Assembly (NCBI GenBank): GCA_001310375.1
Contig: BAXC01000004.1
Coordinates: 1-64,000, forward strand
Length of the DNA: 64,000 bases
Direction: 5' to 3'
DNA from: Bacillus sp. JCM 19041
GTDB taxonomy: Bacteria; Bacillota; Bacilli; Bacillales; Bacillaceae_D
Shown: one piece after another, positions 28,538 through 38,209 of the stretch
Numbering within the stretch: the first letter of the stretch is position 1
Layout of the letters: each line of letters opens with the position of its first letter
Notes under the pieces: generated by a model
Seen by the model: only the letters and a program-made list of their open reading frames with translations
Told to the model about the DNA's origin: nothing
Databases searched by the model: none
Made by a program: the position numbers and the translations under genes

Positions 28538-29356
28538 ATGAAAAGCGAGTTATTCTATAAATACCCAAAAACTCTATTAAATAAAGGAGTGGGCTTTTTA
28601 AAAAGCTATAGTCATTCCTTAAATCCATATACCGGTTGTGCGTTTGCTTGCTCGTATTGTTATGTACGGCAGATGCCTGTTCAGCTTTTTCGTGATCAAA
28701 ATTGGGGCGAATGGGTTGATGTAAAACAAGGGGCGCAAACAATCCTTGAAAAAGAGCTAAAGCGCGAAAAGAAAAAAGGTCCTGTCACGATTTTTATGTC
28801 ATCAAGCACCGATCCTTATCAACCGATTGAACATAAAGAACAAGTGACACGGGGATTGCTGAAGGCGATGGTGCAAAACCCGCCTGATTTTTTGTTTGTG
28901 CAAACACGAAGTACCCTCGTGACCAGGGATATTGATCTGTTGCAAAAACTTGGAACAAAAGTCCGTGTCAGCATGACGATTGAAACGGATTCGGATGAGA
29001 TTCGCAAGCATTTCTCACCCTCTGCACCACCGATAGCAAGTCGACTGAAGGCTTTAGTACGCTTACGTGAAGCGGGAATTGCTACGCAAGCAACCGTTGC
29101 CCCACTCTTGCCAAGCTCGCCTGCGTTCGCGCAAGTCTTGGCTGAAACGGTCGATCGAGTGTGCGTCGATGATTTTCATATGGGCGATGGCAGTGGGGGC
29201 AAGCGTACGGAGCAGCTTGGAATCTATGCGTTACACAAGGAGCTTGGGATGGAAAAATGGTACGAGCCAGAGGCTTATCAAAAATTGGTGCGCAGGTTGC
29301 ATCGCCATTTTTCTCCTGATCAAATCTATATAAGTGAAGCTGGATTTTTACCTTAA
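28538..29356 (+). CDS. SPL-like radical SAM protein
   Basis: A 272-residue protein with the radical SAM cysteine motif CAFACSYCY near residue 34 and strands such as TIFMSSSTDPYQPIE near 87. This pattern belongs to the spore-photoproduct-lyase-like (Rv2578c type) group, not to canonical SplB, which is longer (about 340). The 4Fe-4S cluster would cleave S-adenosylmethionine to a radical; the substrate is unknown, although the position divergent from alkA suggests nucleic-acid repair. ACAGGAGG precedes the ATG. Confidence 0.85.
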   Translation: MKSELFYKYPKTLLNKGVGFLKSYSHSLNPYTGCAFACSYCYVRQMPVQLFRDQNWGEWVDVKQGAQTILEKELKREKKKGPVTIFMSSSTDPYQPIEHKEQVTRGLLKAMVQNPPDFLFVQTRSTLVTRDIDLLQKLGTKVRVSMTIETDSDEIRKHFSPSAPPIASRLKALVRLREAGIATQATVAPLLPSSPAFAQVLAETVDRVCVDDFHMGDGSGGKRTEQLGIYALHKELGMEKWYEPEAYQKLVRRLHRHFSPDQIYISEAGFLP

Positions 29357-29378
29357 TGAGATGGTCATTAAGGTTATT
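29351..29378 (+). terminator. hairpin at the end of the radical SAM gene
   Basis: CCTTAATGA (29351-29359) pairs perfectly with TCATTAAGG (29365-29373), with TTATTTC after it. The stop codon lies in the left arm. Confidence 0.55.
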
Positions 29379-29386
29379 TCTCTAAG

Positions 29387-29421
29387 AGGTGAAGAATAAG
29401 AACATCTTCTTCACCTTTCAC
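29387..29421. terminator. second terminator hairpin
   Basis: AGGTGAAGA (29387-29395) pairs with TCTTCACCT (29408-29416), followed by TTCACTATT. Probably a back-up terminator for the radical SAM gene. Confidence 0.6.
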
Positions 29422-29542
29422 TATTGCTATTGTAGCAGTGTTTCTTCAATGTAACGAAAAAATAGATTTGCAACCAACTAAGAGAGGTAATCATCGAGTG
29501 TAGATTACTAGCATAATGCTTGTCCATATTTACTCATTATCG

Positions 29543-29573
29543 GTACAACAAGAACTTTGCGTTCTTGTTGTAC
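29543..29573. terminator. 13-bp perfect hairpin without T tail
   Basis: GTACAACAAGAAC (29543-29555) and GTTCTTGTTGTAC (29561-29573) with a five-base loop. It lies just past the 3-prime end of the minus-strand Cys-rich gene and could stabilise or end its mRNA. Confidence 0.5.
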
Positions 29574-29593
29574 TGGTACCTCATGCTGATCGT

Positions 29594-29776
29594 CTAACGG
29601 TCATACGATCTTGAAGCACGACGGCCATTGCAACCACAATCTTTTTCTTTCTTTTTTTCTTTCTTTTTACAGTTCAAATCATGAGAAGGGTGGTCATACT
29701 TCTTGTTACAACGACAACTTGGACAAATTCGTGTACGGTAACCGTCTTTATATCTGAAATGACCATAATTGTTCAT
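29594..29776 (-). CDS. small Cys-, Lys- and Arg-rich protein
   Basis: A 60-residue hydrophilic protein with CPSCRC near residue 18, a lone Cys near 36 and CGC near 47, separated by a lysine/glutamate-rich stretch. ATGAGGTGAGACG gives a strong ribosome binding site. Small Tyr/Cys-rich basic proteins of this kind are often spore-coat or crust components in bacilli, and the CxxCxC could bind zinc; both are inference. It is followed by a 13-bp hairpin. Confidence 0.65.
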   Translation of the reverse strand: MNNYGHFRYKDGYRTRICPSCRCNKKYDHPSHDLNCKKKEKKKEKDCGCNGRRASRSYDR

Positions 29777-30120
29777 CGTCTCACCTCATTTATTATTTGG
29801 TACAAGATATTCTATGTAAGATGAATCTAGTAAGATTGTACGTTTGCACTAAAATAACGAGAATATGGACGAGTGACTAATTCGTGAGACAACTGTATTG
29901 ACCGAGCAATAAGCAATTCTGAAAGAACTTGATAGGGATAAATAGGTTAATAGAACCGACATGATTATAGTGCTAGTTACTAAACTGTTGATCGTTGTGC
30001 GTAAGGCCTTCGCTATGATGGAGTTATTCTTTTGTAATCTTGCTCATCAACTTAGAAAATGCTGTTAGCCAGGCAAAGATCGCTTATACTAACGATACGA
30101 AATGAGCGAGGTGTAGTCGT
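29777..30120. other. intergenic, promoters of the Cys-rich gene and adaA
   Basis: No gene or repeat is supported here. It is AT-rich and separates divergent genes, so both promoters must lie in it. GAGCGAGGTG at about 30102 is the adaA ribosome binding site. Confidence 0.5.
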
Positions 30121-30693
30121 ATGACGCCAGGTGAAGTGCCAGTCGTATACTGGAAAGCAATAAGAGAGAATGATAAAGCATTTGATCGGCTCTTTCTCTA
30201 CGGGGTTCAAACAACGAAAATTTTTTGTCGTCCTTCTTGCAGGTCTAGAGTGCCAAATAAGAAAAACGTCCGTATTTTTACGGATGCGAAACATGCGCTT
30301 GCAGAGGGGTTTCGTCCGTGCAAGCGATGCAAACCAGATCATCGTCAAACACCTAATGAGAACTTGGTTAACGAGATTTGCGCATGGATTGATCAGCATT
30401 ACAGTCAGCCAATCACGCTTGAACAACTAGGTGATGTGTTTCATACAAGCCCCTATCATTTACAGCGGACGTTTAAAAACGATACAGGCGAGACTCCGCA
30501 TGTCTATATTCGAAAGAAAAGGCTTCAAGAAGCGAGAGTTCTTCTTGTGCAAACCGATACGTCAGTTACGCAGATTGGTAAAATCCTTGGATTTCCGAAT
30601 ACGGCATATTTCATGACCGTATTTAAAAAAGAGACATCACTCACACCAAATCAATACCGACAACAACAAAAAAACAGGAGGGGTGAATCGTGA
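30121..30693 (+). CDS. adaA: methylphosphotriester-DNA methyltransferase and transcriptional activator AdaA
   Basis: A 190-residue protein with the zinc-bound cysteine set FCRPSC near residue 38 and CKRC near 68 (the first being the methyl acceptor), then an AraC-type double helix-turn-helix (ITLEQLGDVFHTSPYHLQRTFK and SVTQIGKILGFPNTAYFMTVFKKETSLTPNQYR). This is the B. subtilis-style AdaA split from the guanine methyltransferase. After accepting a methyl group from phosphotriesters it activates its own operon. The stop overlaps the adaB start. Confidence 0.95.
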   Translation: MTPGEVPVVYWKAIRENDKAFDRLFLYGVQTTKIFCRPSCRSRVPNKKNVRIFTDAKHALAEGFRPCKRCKPDHRQTPNENLVNEICAWIDQHYSQPITLEQLGDVFHTSPYHLQRTFKNDTGETPHVYIRKKRLQEARVLLVQTDTSVTQIGKILGFPNTAYFMTVFKKETSLTPNQYRQQQKNRRGES

Positions 30694-31225
30694 ATTTCAA
30701 AACAAAAAAGCTCTATTATACAAAGTGGCGGGGCATATTTATCCTTGCAGCAACAGAAAAAGGACTTGCTTATATGAGTACCCCAAATGAGACGGAGGAA
30801 CAATTTTCTCTATGGGCAGGGCGTACTTTTTCAAATGCCAATTTAATCGAAACGGAATCGGCCTTACAGCTTATATCAAGGAATTAGACGAGTATGCGCA
30901 AGGAAGTCGACAACTTTTCTCGTTTTCATTTGATAGAAGCGGTACCCCGTTTCAGCAAGCTGTCTGGCAAGCGCTACAAGATATCCCATATGGCGAGACG
31001 GTTACGTACTCCGCTATTGCCGAGAAAATCGATAAACCAAAGGCTGTACGCGCAGTAGGTACAGCGATTGGAGCAAACCCCATTTTAATTGCAGTTCCAT
31101 GCCATCGTGTGGTTAGTAAAAGCGGACGGGGGAGTGGCTATCGAGGTGGTCTTGATATGAAGCAGGCATTGCTAGAGTTAGAACAGTGGGGCGAAGCTTT
31201 TAAATTGAAGTCTAGGGAATCCTAG
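30690..31225 (+). CDS. adaB: methylated-DNA-[protein]-cysteine S-methyltransferase AdaB/Ogt (one inferred frameshift)
   Basis: The GTG start overlaps the adaA stop (GTGA) behind AGGAGGGG. The active site PCHRVV is intact, preceded by FQQAVWQALQDIPYGETVTYSAIA and AVGTAIGANP. A missing base near 30872 splits the gene; repaired length is about 178, normal for Ogt/AdaB. It removes O6-alkyl groups from guanine in a suicidal transfer to the cysteine. It forms one operon with adaA, followed by a terminator. Confidence 0.93.
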
Positions 31226-31234
31226 GCTTTTTTT
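31209..31234 (+). terminator. terminator of the adaA-adaB operon
   Basis: AGTCTAGG (31209-31216) pairs with CCTAGGCT (31221-31228), one G-T wobble, then TTTTTT. The adaB stop codon is in the hairpin. Confidence 0.85.
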
Positions 31235-31307
31235 GATAAGCATTTTTGTTTAATATTAGTCCAATTGTATCTATTATGAATAAAGAGATGAAAGGGGGTT
31301 GATTGCG

Positions 31308-31699
31308 ATGAAAAAAGTTCGAAATCCAGAAAACATACATCCACCGGTTGCACCTTATGTTCATCAAATCGAGGTAACAGGCCCAAGTCGTTGGCTAACG
31401 TTATCTGGACAGTTAGGAATGGAGCAAATGGTGATGTGCCCGAAGACCCTATTAAACAACTGGAAGTAGCACTTGAAAATATTCATATAAATTTAGAAGC
31501 AGCTAATATGGGTGTAAAAGATTTAACGAAACTCGTTTTTTATTTAGTAGATGATTTTGAAGCAACGAAACGTAGAGAAGTCATAGGAGCTTTTTTAGGA
31601 GATCATCTTCCGTGTACAACGATGATCTACGTTGTAGCATTAGCGGCGCCTAAGTTTAAAGTCGAGATTGATGCTTGGGCATGTATGGAAATGGAATAG
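31308..31699 (+). CDS. RidA family protein (one inferred frameshift)
   Basis: The ATG at 31308 behind AAAGGGGG opens MKKVRNPENIHPPVAPYVHQIEV and LTLSGQLGM; a G missing near 31421 breaks the frame. It continues GANGDVPEDPIKQLEVALENI and ends VVALAAPKFKVEIDAWACME, the usual RidA/YjgF core; length about 130. RidA proteins hydrolyse reactive enamine/imine intermediates from PLP enzymes. The usual RCVP arginine motif is replaced (AAPKF), so this may be a non-RidA subfamily without deaminase activity. Monocistronic. Confidence 0.8.
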
Positions 31700-31824
31700 C
31701 CAGTAGTAAATAAAAGTGACCATTCGTATCGTTATAATGTGTAGAGATGTAGCTTATTGAGCCTGCTCTACTCTACATACGATAAAAATTCTCCTATTGA
31801 CGCAGTTTAGCAATCAAGCTACAC

Positions 31825-31849
31825 TTAGTTTAATTAATAAACAAACAAA
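31825..31849 (+). promoter_or_regulatory. XylR operator upstream of xylA
   Basis: TTAGTTT at 31825-31831 and AACAAACAAA at 31840-31849 match the arms of the Bacillus XylR box (TTAGTTT-N8-AACAAACTAA) with one mismatch. It lies 23 bases before the xylA start. A related site with the same arm spacing is at 38125. Nearby, TGTAGAG (31740) and CTCTACA (31772) form a longer-range inverted repeat of unknown role. Confidence 0.75.
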
Positions 31850-31871
31850 CGGATCAAGAGGAGATGAAGGA

Positions 31872-33197
31872 ATGAGTTATTTTGCGAATGTAAATAAGAT
31901 TGCCTATGAGGGACCAAAATCAAACAACCCGTTAGCGTTTAAATTTTATAATCCGACGGAACATGTCAATGGAAAATCAATGGAGGAAATTCTTCGCTTT
32001 GGCGTTGCCTATTGGCATACGTTTACAGAAGATTTATCAGATCCGTTTGGTGTAGGCACAGCACTGCGTCCTTGGAATGGATACACAGGCATGGATTTAG
32101 CTAAAGCACGTGTTGAAGCAGCTTTTGAGTTTTTTGAAAAGTTAAACGTACCTTATTTCTGTTTTCATGATGTCGATATTGCACCTGAAGGAAGTACGCT
32201 CAAGGAAACGTATAGCAATTTGGATCAAATTGTAGCGATGATCAAGGATTATATGAAAGATAGCAATACAAAATTGCTTTGGAATACAGCAAACAATTTC
32301 ACAAATCCCCGTTTTGTAAGCGGTGCCGCGTCTTCAAATAATGCAGATGTGTTTGCTTATTCAGCAGCTAAAGTAAAAAAAGGATTGGAAATTGGGAAAG
32401 AGCTTGGTGGCGAGAATTATGTATTCTGGGGTGGACGTGAAGGGTACGAATCGTTATTAAACACGGACTTAAAGCTAGAAATGGATAACCTCGGTCGTTT
32501 CTTCCATATGGCTGCTGAGTATGCAAAAGAGATTGGTTTTGATGCGCAGTTCTTAATTGAACCAAAGCCAAAAGAGCCCACCACCCACCAGTATGACTTT
32601 GATGTGGCCACAGGTTACGCATTCTTACAGCATTATGGACTTGAAAATACGTTCAAATTTAACATTGAAGCGAATCATGCTACCCTTGCTGGTCATACAT
32701 TTGAACATGAGCTTCGTTATGCGCGGATTCATGGCATGCTTGGTTCGGTTGATGCAAATCAAGGTGATCCACTACTAGGTTGGGATACAGATGAATTCCC
32801 AACTGACCTTTATTCCACAACGCTTGCGATGTATGAAATCTTGAAAAATGGCGGTCTTGGTCGCGGTGGTTTAAATTTTGATGCAAAAGTGCGTAGAGGA
32901 TCATTTGAAGCAGAAGATTTGTTTCAAGCGCATATTGCTGGAATGGATACGTTTGCGATTGGTTTAAAAGTGGCCCAGAAATTAATTGAGGATAACGTGC
33001 TTGATGGCTTTGTTGAGAATCGGTATAACAGCTACAACGAAGGCATCGGACTTGATATTGTTGAAGGAAAAGCGAACTTCCATATACTCGAGGAGCATGC
33101 ATTAAACATTGGCGAGATTAAAAATAAATCAGGCCGCGTTGAGACAATTAAAGCAACAATCAATCAATATTTGATGAATGCGTACGCCGATAAGTAA
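31872..33197 (+). CDS. xylA: xylose isomerase
   Basis: A 441-residue class II xylose isomerase. The catalytic histidine/aspartate region [13 protein letters not shown] lies near residue 95, [11 protein letters not shown] near 184, the metal-binding glutamate in [16 protein letters not shown] near 230, [13 protein letters not shown] near 262 and the metal-binding DANQGD near 295. It interconverts D-xylose and D-xylulose. The start at 31872 is chosen because AGAGGAG precedes it and [10 protein letters not shown] is the standard N-terminus; the longer open frame crosses the operator. It is the first gene of the xylose operon. Confidence 0.96.
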   Translation: MSYFANVNKIAYEGPKSNNPLAFKFYNPTEHVNGKSMEEILRFGVAYWHTFTEDLSDPFGVGTALRPWNGYTGMDLAKARVEAAFEFFEKLNVPYFCFHDVDIAPEGSTLKETYSNLDQIVAMIKDYMKDSNTKLLWNTANNFTNPRFVSGAASSNNADVFAYSAAKVKKGLEIGKELGGENYVFWGGREGYESLLNTDLKLEMDNLGRFFHMAAEYAKEIGFDAQFLIEPKPKEPTTHQYDFDVATGYAFLQHYGLENTFKFNIEANHATLAGHTFEHELRYARIHGMLGSVDANQGDPLLGWDTDEFPTDLYSTTLAMYEILKNGGLGRGGLNFDAKVRRGSFEAEDLFQAHIAGMDTFAIGLKVAQKLIEDNVLDGFVENRYNSYNEGIGLDIVEGKANFHILEEHALNIGEIKNKSGRVETIKATINQYLMNAYADK

Positions 33198-33209
33198 GGG
33201 GCTGTGGCA

Positions 33210-34705
33210 ATGAGTTATGTTATTGGAGTTGATTTAGGAACGAGTGCAGTGAAGTTGCTCTTGGTGGATCAAGCTGGAGAAGTTGCGCTTGAAGTTTCGA
33301 AAGAATATCCTTTGTTGCATGAACAAGCTGGTTATAGTGAACAACGCCTGATGATTGGGTAGAGCAAACATTAGCAGGTCTAAAGGAAATCGTCGCTACA
33401 TTCTCGGGAGACACTGGACAGATTGAAGGCATTAGCTTTTCAGGTCAAATGCATGGTCTCGTTTTACTCGATGAGGCACAGAAGCCACTTCGTCCGGCAA
33501 TCCTATGGAATGATACACGCACAACAGCTGAATGCAAAGCGATTTATGAGAAGCTAGGTGTTGAAAACGTTCATAAATTAACAAAAAATCCTGTGCTTGA
33601 AGGATTTACGTTAACGAAACTTCTTTGGGTGCAAGCACATGAGCCAGAATTGTATGCAAGAGCAAGTCTGTTTATGTTGCCAAAAGACTATGTTCGGTTG
33701 AAATTGACAGGAGAAGTCCACACGGATTTCTCCGATGCAGCAGGAACGTTATTGCTTGATATTGAAAAGAAACAATGGAATGAAGAAATGTGCAAAAGCT
33801 TTCAGATTAAACCATCGATGTGTCCTCCATTAGTTGAAGCACAAGCAGAAGTAGGGACGCTTACTTCTGAAATAGCAGCCGAGACAGGGTTGCCTGCTTC
33901 CGTGCGTGTATTTGCTGGTGGGGCAGATAATGCATGTGGAGCAATTGGCGCAGGCATTTTAGAGGAAGGAAAGACGCTCGTAAGCATTGGAACATCTGGG
34001 GTGGTATTGTCTTATGAAGCAAGCGGTAGCAAAGATTTTGCGGGGAAAGTGCATTATTTTAATCATGGGGCACCAGGTGTATTTTATACAATGGGTGTCA
34101 CGCTTGCCGCCGGTCATAGCTTAAGTTGGTTTAGGCAAGCGTTTTCGGAAGAGAAGCCGTTTGTGGAACTGCTTAAAGGGATCGGAAATATCCCACCAGG
34201 ATCTGGCGGTCTTCTGTTTACTCCTTATCTAACAGGAGAACGAACGCCTCACGTTGATGCAGCGATCCGTGCCAGTTTTATCGGTATCGATGCCCGACAT
34301 ACTGAAGTACATTTTGTGCGAGCTGTATTGGAAGGGATTACATTTTCGCTAAGGGAATCGCTTGAGATCTTCCGCAGCCAAGGGAAAGAAATAACTGAAG
34401 TTGTTTCGATTGGTGGCGCAGTTAAAAGCAAACAGTGGTTGCAGATGCAAGCGGATATTTTAAATGTAGACATTGCGAAACTCGCAGGCGATCAAGGGCC
34501 TGGAATGGGTGCAGCCATGCTTGCAGCAGTTGGTTGTGGCTGGTTTAAATCGTTACGTGATTGTGCAGCTTCTTTTTTAAAGCAGGAAGCAATCTACCAT
34601 CCTAATCCAGACCATGTACACCAATATAACCAGTTGTTCGCGCTTTATCGTGATGTCTACCCAGCAACTGCGAAACTAAGTCAAAAGCTCGCCAACTTTC
34701 GGTAA
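33210..34705 (+). CDS. xylB: xylulokinase (one inferred frameshift)
   Basis: The ATG at 33210, 12 bases after xylA, opens MSYVIGVDLGTSAVKLLLVD, the FGGY-kinase phosphate-1 motif. A C missing near 33347 ends that frame early; it continues DDWVEQTLAGLKEI, then GISFSGQMHGLVLLD, WNDTRT, the aspartate region AGGADNACGAIGAGI and GGAVKSKQWLQMQADIL. Repaired length is about 498, typical of XylB. It phosphorylates D-xylulose to xylulose 5-phosphate for the pentose phosphate pathway. Confidence 0.94.
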
Positions 34706-34728
34706 TTGATGAAGAGGGAGCGATTGTT

Positions 34729-35764
34729 GTGCAAGTGACCAAAAGAAACGTAAAAAATGATTGGACGTTGTTTACGCTAGAAAATGATACAGGAATGAGC
34801 TTGATGTGCTTGATTTTGGGGGAATTGTTACAAGGCTTACTGTCCCTGATCGACATGGCAAAAGCGATAACATCGTACTTGCTTTTGATGATTTTGATGA
34901 TTACAAGGATAACAAGCCATATTTTGGCGCGTTGATTGGGCCGGTGGCAGGACGAATTGAAAATGCTTCGTTCACGGTATGTGGCAAACAAATAAAACTG
35001 AAGCCAAATGAAGGACTGCATGAGTTGCACGGCGGCGAAGCGGGCTATCATCAAAAACTGTGGAAAGTGGAACCCTTTCAAACAGCCACAGAAGTAGGTG
35101 TTGTTTTACGAGGCAATTGGGATGATCGATTTCATGGCTATCCTGGCAGTGTGCAAGTGATCGTGACCTATACGTTAACAAATGAGAACGAATGGATGAT
35201 CGCCTATCACGCAATAACGGATGAGATGACTCCGCTCACGTTAACGAACCATACGTATTTTAATTTGACTGGAGAAGTGACTAGCTCGGTTGCAGGGCAT
35301 CATGTACAGATGAAAAGTGATGGCTATTTGGAGTTGGATCAAGAGCTCATTCCAACAGGTTTTATTGACTCCGGAAATGGTGGGCCATTCGATTTCTCGC
35401 GGGGCCGTCTTATTGAAAGTGGTATTGGTTCTGGTCATAAACAAAATCAAATTGCTGGTGGTGGTTACGATCATACTTCTTATTGGAAAAGGGCGCAAGC
35501 GTACATGCTCGTGTAAAAGAACCGACAAGTGGACGCGTTTTGACAATGGAAACGACACAACCAGGCGTTGTATTTTATACAGGAAATGGACTGAATGAGG
35601 ATTTTGTCCTTACAGATGGGATGAATGCGCAAAAGCATAGTGGTTTTTGTTTGGAGACGCAAGGACCTCCCGCTTCGTTGCACCATAAAGGTTTGCCGTC
35701 AATATGGTTGAAGCCAGGCGAAGAATACAAGCATAAGACGGTGTACCGATTTTCAGTGGAATAA
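34729..35764 (+). CDS. galM: aldose 1-epimerase (mutarotase; two inferred frameshifts)
   Basis: Begins with GTG behind GAAGAGGGAG. A base is missing near 34803 (SLDVLDFGGIVTRLTVPDRHG after repair) and another near 35479 (DHTFLLEKG). GalM landmarks are present: GPVAGRIENASFTV, the histidines in LHELHGG and LTLTNHTYFNLTGE, and FCLETQGPPASLHHKGLPSIWLKPGE near the end with the catalytic glutamate. About 345 residues. It converts alpha and beta anomers of sugars; in this operon the substrate is probably D-xylose. Confidence 0.92.
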
Positions 35765-35783
35765 AGATATGGGAGTTGTTTGA

Positions 35784-36840
35784 ATGGCGACAATGAAAGC
35801 GAATAGGTTGATTAGACAGGGTCAACTGGAAATGTGCGAGGTGGATAGCCAACGCCAGGCCCAGACGAGGTGTTAATCCGGGTTCGAGCGGTCGGGTTAT
35901 GTGGTTCTGACATTCATTATTATGAACACGGCAAGATTGGTCCATATGTGGTGAAAGAGCCACTCATCCTTGGTCATGAAGTAGCGGGAGAAATTATTGA
36001 GGTTGGCGATGTCGTAACTCATTTTTCAATCGGACAACGAGTTGCAGTTGAGCCTGGGCAGACTTGCGGAACGTGCCGTTTTTGTAAGTCAGGGCGCTAT
36101 AATTTGTGCAAGGACGTTCTTTCTTAGCGACGCCGCCATATGATGGTGCGTTTTGTGAATACATCGCCGTTAGACAGGATCTCGTCTTTCCGGTGTCAGA
36201 TTCGATTAGCGATGAAACGGCTGCTTTAATTGAGCCTTTCTCTGTCGGTCTTCATGCAGTTGAACGTGGCCGTGTTACCTCAGGTGAAACGGTTGTCATT
36301 ATGGGGATGGGACCGATTGGAATGATGGTGGCGATGGCGGCTAAACTTGTTGGTGCGACAACGATCATAGGCGTCGATTTTGAAGAGAGTCGATTACATG
36401 CATCCAAGGAAATGGGTGTGACTCATACGGTCCAGATCGGAAAAGAAGACGCTCATAAAAAGGTTGCACAGCTCACAGGTGGAGCTGGCGTAGATGTCGC
36501 GATTGAGACAGCGGGGAATGAAGCAGCGTTTGCAAACGCGGTCGCTGCCGTAAGTCGCGGAGGTAGAGTCGTTTTGGTTGGTTTGCCTCCAAAAGAAACG
36601 GCTGAGCTGAATGTCGCCCATGTGGTTGATAATGAATTGGATTTATTAGGGGTCTTTCGCTACCGGAATACGTATGCAAAGGCGGTTGCGTTAATTGAAG
36701 CACATCAATTGTGCTTTGATCCTCTAGTGACAGGACGTTTTTCGTTGGAAGAGACAGAAGCTGCATTTAATCGGGCGCTGGTTGATAAAGCGAATACGAT
36801 CAAACTTGTTATTTATCCGAAGAAGCCTGCTTCCATTTAG
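35784..36840 (+). CDS. zinc-dependent polyol (xylitol/sorbitol) dehydrogenase (two inferred frameshifts)
   Basis: A medium-chain alcohol dehydrogenase of about 352 residues. The catalytic zinc ligands appear in GLCGSDIHYYEHG and LGHEVAGEI, and a structural-zinc-like cysteine group in GQTCGTCRFCKSGRYNLC. The NAD-binding loop is GMGPIGMMVAMAAK. Bases are missing near 35850 (EVDKPTPGPDEVLI after repair) and near 36114. It best resembles sorbitol/xylitol dehydrogenases, which oxidise xylitol to D-xylulose, so it would feed the same intermediate as XylA. Substrate is inference. Confidence 0.88.
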
Positions 36841-36860
36841 TCGGAAGCAAGCTTTTTGTT
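36824..36860. terminator. shared terminator between dehydrogenase and xylR
   Basis: GCTTCC and GGAAGC around an eight-base loop, with partly paired outer bases, lie at the convergent gene ends. CTTTTTGTTT follows on the plus strand. Confidence 0.55.
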
Positions 36861-38033
36861 TAATTTAACGATAAATTAATCCGGTGCTCGTCAAGGAATC
36901 GTTCTATGACAAACGATGCCCCACCAAGAACGCCAGATTGTTGACCAAGTTCAGAGAACATGATTTTAGTTGCGTCTTGCAAATGAGGAGGCAATTGTTT
37001 TTCTAACACTTCTAAAACAGGGTTTTCCAGGAAATCTTTCAGCAATGAGAAACGGTTTCCGATAATCAATACTTCGGGGTCCATGGCGTGGATGATGGAA
37101 ATTAAGCCAGCACCGAGTGAGCGTCCAACTGAAGTCAGGACATTTAACACTTGAGGGTTTTGGTTGTATGCTTCCGCAAGCACATCTTCAAAGCGGATTG
37201 AATTAACCCTAGTTTACTTGCGACCGCATCAAGCAAAAATTGTTCTGAACAGGATAATTCCCAACATCCTTTGTTGCCGCATCGGCATCGTTTGCCATTG
37301 TAGTCAATCGACATATGACCAAATTCGCCTGCATAGCCATTTGCACCCTTAAACAATTGACCATTGCTGATTTGACCTGTGCCAATACCAATACTAATGC
37401 TCACATAAGCAACATGATCATAGTGCTTCCTGCGCCATATAACTTTTCACCGTAAGCACCAGCGTTGGCTTCATTTTCAACTAAAACAGGCAGTTGAAAT
37501 GTTTGTTCAAGTGGCGTTTTGATATCAACGTTTGACCATCCTAGGTTAGGTGCGAGCAACACTTTTCCATTTGATTGAACAATACCAGGTACGCCGATCG
37601 CAATGCCACAAATGCCATATGGACTTGTGGGAGCAAGTTCGATTAATGAGGCAATAAGCTTTTTCGCTTCAGCTAAAACGTGTTCGAATGAGCGATCTGT
37701 AAATAAGAGAATTTCCTGCTGCAAAATTTTACCCGACAAGTCTGTTGCTACACCGATAATTCGGTTGACACCGATATCAATGCTAATAGTGTGTGCGGCT
37801 GCTTGGTTATAGTAAAGTAGCACGGGTTTCCGTCCGCCACTTGAATCACCTGTTCCGATTTCATACACAAACTGGCTTTCAATTAATTGAGCAACGAGCG
37901 TAGATACAGTCGCTTTATTTAATCCACTACGCTTAGCGATTTCTGCACGTGAAATGGGATGGTGGTTTTTAATGAGACGAAAAACGGTTGATTTATTAAA
38001 ATCCTTCATTAATTCATGACTGGCATTTAACAC
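36860..38033 (-). CDS. xylR: xylose-responsive ROK-family repressor XylR (two inferred frameshifts)
   Basis: The N-terminus has a winged helix-turn-helix (FRLIKNHHPISRAEIAKRSGLNKATVSTLVAQLIE) and the GGRKPVLLYYN linker of XylR. The sugar-kinase-like ROK domain follows, with ATDLSG, GIAIGVPGIV, ENEANAGAYGE, GYAGEFGHMSIDYNG and the zinc motif CRCGNKGCWE. Bases are missing near 37428 and 37195. The GTG at 38033 has GGAG upstream, whereas the ATG at 38051 lacks a site. About 391 residues. XylR leaves its operators when xylose binds; operators lie before xylA and in its own divergent promoter region. Confidence 0.92.
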
Positions 38034-38124
38034 AACAACAACTCCGATCATTGTTTACTCATTAAACATTATACGGACTTAAAACGTTGACAACAACTAC
38101 AAAGAGACGTACATTAAAATAAAC

Positions 38125-38149
38125 TTAGTTTAAAATTGAAACAAAGGCA
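38125..38149 (+). promoter_or_regulatory. second XylR-type operator, xylR/thuA divergent region
   Basis: TTAGTTT at 38125-38131 and AACAAA at 38140-38145 have the same spacing as the xylA box; the outer right arm (GGCA) is degenerate. Position predicts control of xylR itself, of the ThuA-Gfo/Idh operon, or of both. Confidence 0.6.
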
Positions 38150-38175
38150 TATTCAACTTTTTTAAAAGATAAAAA

Positions 38176-38189
38176 TAACAGCGCTTACA
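38176..38189 (-). promoter_or_regulatory. candidate cre (CcpA) box
   Basis: On the minus strand TGTAAGCGCTGTTA fits the cre consensus except for the penultimate C and one A/T position. It lies 21 bases before the ThuA start. Confidence 0.45.
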
Positions 38190-38209
38190 AAAAAGAGGAG
38201 GAGTTCGGA

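Noticed and set aside
31797..31871. N-terminal extension of XylA from an upstream in-frame codon
   Set aside because: It crosses the XylR operator, has no ribosome binding site, and the family N-terminus begins at 31872.
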